Below are positions 59,061 to 64,000 of a stretch of DNA of 64,000 bases, one piece after another. The notes beneath the pieces are model-generated. The model saw only the letters and a program-made list of their open reading frames with translations. It ran no database searches and was not told the DNA's origin. Position 1 is the stretch's first letter. Each line of letters starts with the position of its first letter. The DNA is from a bacterium (GTDB lineage Bacteria; Sumerlaeota; Sumerlaeia; SLMS01), in NCBI GenBank assembly GCA_016125005.1, contig WGMQ01000020.1, forward strand, positions 1 through 64,000, in the 5' to 3' direction. The translations under genes and the position numbers were made by a program.

Positions 59061-60410
59061 CTATTCGAGCCATGTCGGGCCCACGTCCTTCCGCGTCAGC
59101 GTCTTTGGAAGAGGCTTCAGCGCGGGATCGGCGACCGGCATTCGCAGGCCACCGTCCTCAACCAAGACGATTACCTCTGATCGGAAGCCCGTCGAATCCT
59201 CGCGCCCGAGCGGTGCTCCTACCGTATAGACATTCCCTTCGAGGACCAGCTTCTCGACATCCTCCTTGCCGAAGATCGCCGCATTTTCGCGTGGCTCCGC
59301 GATCACGTTGCGGCGGATCGTGATATCGCTTGGGACGATGGTGCGGTCGCGCTCCATAAATCCCCCGCGCAGTTCGAAAGTCGGCCCGGCACAGTTGACG
59401 AAGCGATTCCCCTCCACGGTCGTCCGATTCGCGGGAAAGTAGCCGTTGAGCGGCGACCCGGGGATTCCACAGTAGAATACCACAATCCCACCCGTGACCG
59501 CATCCAGACCGTTGAAGTAGTTCCCGATCACCCGGTGCCCCTCGTCGATGATGCGCACGCCGCCAGCGCCCTTCTTGCCGGCGCCGATGAACCAGTTTCC
59601 TTCGACAAGCGAATCCGTCCCGTGACGCAGCGTCACCGTGCCGTCGGAGCGCAGGAACATGTTCCCCCGGACCACGTTGCGGCAGGTCTTCACGGAGACG
59701 ATTTCCGTTTCGCCGTCGCACTGCTCGAACCAATTCGACTCCACGACGCAGCCTCCGTCGTTACGCGAGTCCTGGCTCTGCCCCAGTTGGATGCACTCGA
59801 AGCCATTGCCGCCACCCGGCGGGCGATCGAGGAACAGGTTATGGTCGATGCGATGGGCCGGATTCGCCGTCGGCACGCGTACCTGCACGGTCACCCCGCT
59901 GTGGTTCATTCCCTCAAACCGGCAATGATCGACACGATTCTGGGCACCGCCGAGGCTGACCCAGGGATAGCGGGTCTCAGGATCAGCAGGATTGCATCGG
60001 TCGAAGAAGCAGTTGGTCAGGCGGGAATGGGTGGCCGGAATCTCTGCGGACCCATCAAACACGACGATTCCGTTCCCATTGCCGGGTGGGTCCACACCCT
60101 TGAAGTGAAGGTCGGCCACCACGAGATACTCCCCCGCCAGCGTAATGATGGATTCACCCGTGATGATGGTCCGGCCTGGCTCTTCGGCGCGAAGGGTGAT
60201 CGGCGCAGACTCGGTCCCTTTTCCAACAATGCGTACCTTCAGGTCCCGCCACTCTCCCGAAGCCAGAATCACCGAGTCTCCCGGTACCAGCTTCGCGACA
60301 GCCTTCTTCAGTTCCTTGGGCGAGGTGACACGCAACTCGGCGGCACTCCCATATCCCGTCGCCAGCAGCCAGATTGCTGTCCAGCCCATCATCTTCCCTG
60401 AACCGATCAT
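59061..60410 (-). CDS. PL6-type polysaccharide lyase
   Basis: 449 aa, ATG 60410, GGAGG 6 nt upstream. Signal peptide about 1-23. Right-handed beta-helix with the PL6 pair K241 (VSVKTCRN) and R262 (TVTLRHGT), 21 residues apart, and the N-x-F-x-R-C-x-G-E-x-E-I-V-S pattern before Lys. It lacks the N-terminal binding domain of the PL6 protein at 45541 and ends DVGPTWLE. Acts on alginate or a dermatan-like glycan. Operator 6 lies 40 bp upstream. Octamer at 59224. Confidence 0.86.
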   Translation of the reverse strand: MIGSGKMMGWTAIWLLATGYGSAAELRVTSPKELKKAVAKLVPGDSVILASGEWRDLKVRIVGKGTESAPITLRAEEPGRTIITGESIITLAGEYLVVADLHFKGVDPPGNGNGIVVFDGSAEIPATHSRLTNCFFDRCNPADPETRYPWVSLGGAQNRVDHCRFEGMNHSGVTVQVRVPTANPAHRIDHNLFLDRPPGGGNGFECIQLGQSQDSRNDGGCVVESNWFEQCDGETEIVSVKTCRNVVRGNMFLRSDGTVTLRHGTDSLVEGNWFIGAGKKGAGGVRIIDEGHRVIGNYFNGLDAVTGGIVVFYCGIPGSPLNGYFPANRTTVEGNRFVNCAGPTFELRGGFMERDRTIVPSDITIRRNVIAEPRENAAIFGKEDVEKLVLEGNVYTVGAPLGREDSTGFRSEVIVLVEDGGLRMPVADPALKPLPKTLTRKDVGPTWLE

Positions 60411-60449
60411 GAGACGCCTCCGAGCAGAGCTGATGGATTGAGGCGGAAT

Positions 60450-60463
60450 CTAACGCGCGTTAG
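60450..60463. promoter_or_regulatory. LacI-type operator 6 (perfect palindrome)
   Basis: CTAACGCGCGTTAG, the fully symmetric form, in the region between the divergent PL6 gene (start 60410) and VOC gene (start 60586). It is the best copy and the basis of the consensus. Confidence 0.85.
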
Positions 60464-60585
60464 CAAGTCCATTATTGGACCGAGACGTTGCAATCACCCA
60501 GTCCCGCTCAGCAATGCGGCGCGGCTCTTGCAGAACCCGACTGCGGCGGGCCCGATAGCCGCCAGCAAGGGAGTTCACCAGCCAG

Positions 60586-61428
60586 ATGGGACCATTCCAG
60601 AAGGCACAAACGACTACATCCCTAGCCGTCGGTTCCGTCGCCTTGACGGTCCACGACCTGGAACGCGTCTCAGACTACTATCAGCGGGAAATCGGACTGC
60701 ATCTGCTCCGAAGCGATGGCGATTCGGCCGCTCTGGGCGCGGGAGACCGGACGCTGCTTGTACTGCGGCGAGACCCTCATGCCCGGCGCCGCTCGCCGCG
60801 GGAAGCGGGTCTCTTCCATACGGCCTTCCTCCTGCCCACCCGTGCCAGCCTGGCCCAGTGGCTTCTCCACGCCATCGGTTCCCGCGTCGCGGTCGACGGC
60901 GCCTCCGATCACGCAGTGAGCGAAGCCATCTATCTCTCCGATCCCGAGGGGAACGGCATCGAAATCTACGCCGACCGGCCGCGCGCGGAGTGGAAGTGGA
61001 GCGACGGGATGGTTCACATGTCGACAATGGCCCTGGACCTTGAAGACCTGGTATCGAGTGCCGAGGGTGGCAAATGGACTGGATTTCCCGATGGAGCCAT
61101 TGTCGGCCACGTTCACCTGCAAGTGGGCGATCTGTCACGCGCCGAGCCGTTCTATCGGGACACGCTCGGTTTGGAGGTCACCTGCCGCTATCCGGGCGCC
61201 CTTTTCTACGCGGCGGATGGCTATCACCATCACCTAGCCACCAACATCTGGAACAGCCGCGGAGCTGCGATCCGCAGCTTTCCTTCGACGGGCCTCGCTG
61301 AAGTCGGCATCAGAGTCGATCCCGGGCGTGCGGAGGGGATTCGGCGCATCGCAGGAGTCGACGGCGCCAGTCCCGTGAGGCTCCGGGACCCGTGGGGCAC
61401 CTCCATCGCGGTTTCCATTAAAGCGTAG
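60586..61428 (+). CDS. VOC-family (glyoxalase/extradiol dioxygenase-like) protein
   Basis: 280 aa. Two VOC modules: AVGSVALTVHDLERVSDYYQ (N-terminal) and VGHVHLQVGDLSRAEPFYRD (C-terminal), with LSDPEGNGIEIYADRP, the metal Glu motif of CatE-like proteins. The His/Glu ligands suggest a metal enzyme; the substrate is unknown. Divergent from the PL6 gene and under operator 6, so probably part of the same regulon. No clear ribosome site for the ATG. Confidence 0.75.
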   Translation: MGPFQKAQTTTSLAVGSVALTVHDLERVSDYYQREIGLHLLRSDGDSAALGAGDRTLLVLRRDPHARRRSPREAGLFHTAFLLPTRASLAQWLLHAIGSRVAVDGASDHAVSEAIYLSDPEGNGIEIYADRPRAEWKWSDGMVHMSTMALDLEDLVSSAEGGKWTGFPDGAIVGHVHLQVGDLSRAEPFYRDTLGLEVTCRYPGALFYAADGYHHHLATNIWNSRGAAIRSFPSTGLAEVGIRVDPGRAEGIRRIAGVDGASPVRLRDPWGTSIAVSIKA

Positions 61429-61462
61429 CACAACTGACAACTCGAGCGGCCTGGGAAAACGA

Positions 61463-61496
61463 AACGCGGGGTGGGACGATCTGCCCACCCCGCGTT
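61463..61496. terminator. Intrinsic terminator between convergent VOC and large secreted genes
   Basis: AACGCGGGGTGGG (61463-61475) pairs with CCCACCCCGCGTT (61484-61496) around an 8-nt loop. It is placed to serve both the VOC gene and the convergent minus-strand gene. Confidence 0.75.
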
Positions 61497-61521
61497 CGCT
61501 CATTCTGCCGCCGTAGACTGC

Positions 61522-64000
61522 TCAGTTAGGAACCGTCAGCGTGAAGCTCTGGGACCCGGTCGGAATCCGGAGTTCCATTTGCTCCGTCAGCGGAATCACG
61601 AAGCGGGTGAAGGTGTCGAGTTGGTTCGTGGTGACACCACCATTACCCGTGATCGTCAGGCTGCCACGAGTATTGTTGGTCTGCGTAAAACCGTTGGTGG
61701 TGTAGTTGGAGGAGAAGTTCTGCCCGCGATCCAGCAGGTCGAGGTTGTTGACCGAAACACCCATGCGGACGTATAGATCTCCGCCTGTGTTGTTGGTATA
61801 GCTGGCCGTCAGGACGTTCGATCCCGCCGTGAGTGACAGGGTCTTGATGACCTGTCCATTGGGGCTGGTGAAGGTCACCGAGTTGCTGCCCGTCGCCGCT
61901 GTATAGACAACGTCGGCGTAGGCGTTGTTGTTCATCTCCTTGAACCCGGAGCAACGGCTGGCTGTGGAGCCACCTTCCTCCTCGCCTTGGCCGGTGGGAT
62001 TGTTTATCGGCGAGGTTCCGATGAAGGAGATGCCGTCCTGGATGCTCGGGTCGTAGTAGTATGCCTGAACGCAGCGACCGCCGCGACGCTCGAAGGCGAG
62101 CCAGAGGCGCTCATTGGAGAGCACGTACTCGGACTCTCCGTCCTGATCGAGGTCGATGGCCGTGACGCTCACGCCTGCCGGACGGGAGCCGGTCTTGACC
62201 GATTCCACCCATTGTGATGCCGCGGTGGTGATGGTGATGCCGCGCAGGTGATTGTGGAGCGTAAAGGCCCAACCAGAGACGCGATCGTAGGTGGTGTCGG
62301 GAGAGGTCCACTGCTTGTAGTTACTACCCGGTGTCCGCTCGTAGTTCGTGTTGTCCTCATCGTGCCAGGCGGTCTCGTAGATCATGGCCTGATAAGCCCG
62401 CTCGGCAAGTCGACGGATGCTGTTGGAGGGGGCGGCCTGAACAGCGGCCCAAGTGTCGTGAATGATGGTCCCGCTGGTGCCAAGCTCACCGAAGACCTTG
62501 CCGCTCGGCATCGCTGTGCCGCTGCCGATGGTTCCACTCGTGACAGGCACCGCGTTGCGGAAGGACTCCTCCTGCGCGCTGCCGTTGTACCAGTTCGCGT
62601 AGGAATCCTCCGTGGCGTGGTGGAGGTAGTCGTAGGTATCGAAGGGCTTGTTGCCGATGTCGCCGTGGGAAACGACCCAGTTGCTGCTGTACTGGGGATG
62701 GGACGTGTTCGTGGCCCGATGGAGGATGTCCTTCAGCGTCACGACCTCGATCCACGGATGGTTGGCGACCCAGCGCATCACGTCGTTGTATTGGACGGCG
62801 TTGTTGTTGTAGCCGGAGCCGAAGCTGTATCCTGCCAGCGCCTCCCAGTCGTCGAAGATCAGCGTGAGTTGCTCCTGGTCGGTATCCAGCGCCTTGTATA
62901 GCAGGTTGGTGCGCCAGTTCATGTTCGCGCCGCCGTCCTGCGGCCAGAACTTGTACTGGTCCTCATTGTCGTTGATCTGGAACGTATAGACGCCATTGAT
63001 CAGCATGATCTTGTGCTGACGCGGGATGCCGTACTCGCCGCCGATACCGGTCCAGTTGTCGTTCGGGTATAGCCAGTTGCGGATGTGGGCCACTTCATCG
63101 AGGTACGTTGCCCGGTAGGGCGAATCCACGATGTCGTCGAAGACGTCGCGACCGCTGGCGGCGGCGACGCTGTTGATGACGCGCTCGGGAACGTGCATCA
63201 CCTCCATGTCGGTGCCGTCGATACCCCAAAGGGATGTCGTCAGGTCGTCGAAGCGGGCGATGGAGTTGATGTTCACAGGCCCCGTGAAGAAGGGCATGAT
63301 GTGCTCGGAGAACACGCCGCCAATCAGTGCACCAGGATCGCTGCTCTGGTCCTCGTCGACGAAGGTGCCAACGTAGTCGATGAAGGCATCGCCGTCCCAA
63401 ACCGGGTTGGCGTCCTCGATCCAGTGAATCGCGGAGATGAGCGTGGCGCTCATGTGGATGTTGATCGGCACCTGGAAGATGCGGTGGGTGTCGAGCGTCA
63501 GGCGGAAGCCGCTGGGCGCTCCGACGCCGGTGGTGGCGGCGCTCTTGTAGATGCGATCACGCATTCCATCGCCGCGGTTCAGCGACTGGTTGCCGTGTGC
63601 GATCGTGGCGAACTTCGCGCGGCCCGGCTTGTTGGTGCTCGGGATGCCGCCCGCGAATCCGATGTTGTCGGAGACGCTGGTGGCGAAGTCCTTGGCGGAG
63701 AAAGCCATCAGCTTGAACGCTGAGGTGCCGTCCCAGCCTGCATCGCGCAGGGCCTGCTGCGTGACACCGAACTCGACCGAATCCAGATCCGAGCGCCAGT
63801 ACGCGCCAAGATGGGCTCCAGCGACTGCCTGACCATTCGAGCGAATGACCCCGAAGTTGGTGGCGTCATAGGTCGCCACGGCCAGATCCCATGCGTCGGT
63901 GGTGGTGCCGCCGATGCCGTTGGGAAGCGTCGTCGAACCGCCGCTTGCGCAGTCGATGAGCACGTATAGATCGGCGTTCCCCTGCTCGGCCAGGATACCC
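61522..64000 (-). CDS. Large secreted protein, GH57-like by pattern (5' end off the window)
   Basis: The frame runs without stop from the right edge (GILAEQGNADLYVLIDC) to a stop at 61522, 825 codons, so the N-terminus is missing. WPQDGGANMNWRTNLLYKA and LIFDDWEALAGYSFG near the middle, and the C-terminal stretch DLDQDGESEYVLSNERLWLA, recall GH57/GH119-type alpha-glucanases and their beta-sandwich tail. It is Asp/Asn-rich and Thr-rich at the C-terminus, as expected for an extracellular enzyme. The assignment is tentative. Octamers at 61901 and 62984, with GTATAGAT variants at 61771 and 63964. Confidence 0.6.
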   Translation of the reverse strand, partial: GILAEQGNADLYVLIDCASGGSTTLPNGIGGTTTDAWDLAVATYDATNFGVIRSNGQAVAGAHLGAYWRSDLDSVEFGVTQQALRDAGWDGTSAFKLMAFSAKDFATSVSDNIGFAGGIPSTNKPGRAKFATIAHGNQSLNRGDGMRDRIYKSAATTGVGAPSGFRLTLDTHRIFQVPINIHMSATLISAIHWIEDANPVWDGDAFIDYVGTFVDEDQSSDPGALIGGVFSEHIMPFFTGPVNINSIARFDDLTTSLWGIDGTDMEVMHVPERVINSVAAASGRDVFDDIVDSPYRATYLDEVAHIRNWLYPNDNWTGIGGEYGIPRQHKIMLINGVYTFQINDNEDQYKFWPQDGGANMNWRTNLLYKALDTDQEQLTLIFDDWEALAGYSFGSGYNNNAVQYNDVMRWVANHPWIEVVTLKDILHRATNTSHPQYSSNWVVSHGDIGNKPFDTYDYLHHATEDSYANWYNGSAQEESFRNAVPVTSGTIGSGTAMPSGKVFGELGTSGTIIHDTWAAVQAAPSNSIRRLAERAYQAMIYETAWHDEDNTNYERTPGSNYKQWTSPDTTYDRVSGWAFTLHNHLRGITITTAASQWVESVKTGSRPAGVSVTAIDLDQDGESEYVLSNERLWLAFERRGGRCVQAYYYDPSIQDGISFIGTSPINNPTGQGEEEGGSTASRCSGFKEMNNNAYADVVYTAATGSNSVTFTSPNGQVIKTLSLTAGSNVLTASYTNNTGGDLYVRMGVSVNNLDLLDRGQNFSSNYTTNGFTQTNNTRGSLTITGNGGVTTNQLDTFTRFVIPLTEQMELRIPTGSQSFTLTVPN

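Larger units (their letters stand above)
16836..62991. repeat. Interspersed octamer GTATAGAC (22 copies in this span)
   Basis: Copies reading GTATAGAC on the plus strand start at 16836, 17842, 20303, 33213, 34842, 35356, 36341, 39211, 40807, 41347, 46778, 48967, 54316, 56622, 59224, 61901 and 62984. Copies reading GTCTATAC start at 24789, 29207, 30849, 47359 and 49212. A rough estimate at 62% G+C expects about one in 64 kb. All but 29207 are in genes: nine as GTC-TAT, eight as CTA-TAC, four as ATA-GAC codons. The base before the motif is C or T in 19 of 22. Five copies of the variant GTATATAC start at 7978, 25912, 32827, 33764 and 40073. Confidence 0.85.

Noticed and set aside
1-64000. CRISPR arrays, transposases, prophage genes, rRNA
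   Set aside because: I looked for regularly spaced repeats and characteristic proteins and found none in this window.

Overview
The window is about 64 kb of G+C-rich bacterial DNA carrying roughly 49 genes and one tRNA. The contents fit an uncultured Gram-negative, polysaccharide-degrading bacterium: lipoproteins, many secreted beta-helix proteins, type II-secretion-like pseudopilins with the 'FLEAQxRSKV' continuation common in PVC, Hydrogenedentota and Sumerlaeota-type genomes, a PilT-like ATPase, and an ECF sigma factor paired with a FecR-type protein. I cannot place it more precisely. No transposase, phage gene or CRISPR array was seen.

Layout. 1-16.1 kb is mostly housekeeping: a partial GT39-like glycosyltransferase, a TPR protein, PdxB, a DnaD-like protein, a two-domain PPK2, tRNA-Ser(GCT), an MscS channel, a lipoprotein hydrolase, a secreted HEITH protein, RuvC, a mini LacI-type HTH protein, a membrane protein with a cupin, a PilT-like ATPase, a zinc-ribbon membrane protein and CoaD. 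16.1-21.8 kb is a minus-strand cluster: ECF sigma, FecR-like protein, pseudopilin, a CBM20-GDSL lipoprotein and an anchored protein. 22.0-22.5 kb is a hicAB pair whose hicA carries an apparent one-base deletion.

24.6-60.6 kb is a polyuronate utilisation region. Operon A (30576 to 24639, minus; divergent AraC regulator) encodes a GH88-like hydrolase, a Gfo/Idh oxidoreductase, a sugar isomerase/epimerase, an SDR, KDG kinase and KDPG aldolase. Operon B (43584 to 33819, minus) encodes a beta-helix/F5-8C protein, a hydroxyacid dehydrogenase, an SGNH hydrolase, mannonate oxidoreductase, gluconokinase, a LarA-like protein, UxaC and an esterase. Operon C (57680 to 47714, minus) encodes an aldo/keto reductase, UxuA, a beta-helix protein, an MDR dehydrogenase, a Na+/solute symporter, a cupin, a heparinase II/III-type lyase and an isomerase. 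Around these lie a PL5/PL38-like alginate lyase, two PL6-type lyases, further beta-helix proteins and a VOC protein. Together they give extracellular lyases, Na+-coupled uptake and a full UxaC-UxuB-UxuA-KdgK-Eda route to pyruvate and glyceraldehyde 3-phosphate. The SDR could also reduce DEH from alginate to KDG.

Two regulatory or structural signals stand out. A 14-bp palindrome, consensus CTAACGCGCGTTAG, occurs six times, always in front of genes of this region and twice in front of its own LacI-family gene (57885-59027), so it looks like a local LacI regulon. Separately, the octamer GTATAGAC (either strand) occurs 22 times between 16.8 and 63 kb and not once in the first 16.8 kb. It sits almost entirely inside genes in three coding frames and uses the unusual codons CTA and ATA, which suggests it is kept as a nucleic-acid motif. 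The window ends inside a large secreted protein, possibly a glycoside hydrolase.
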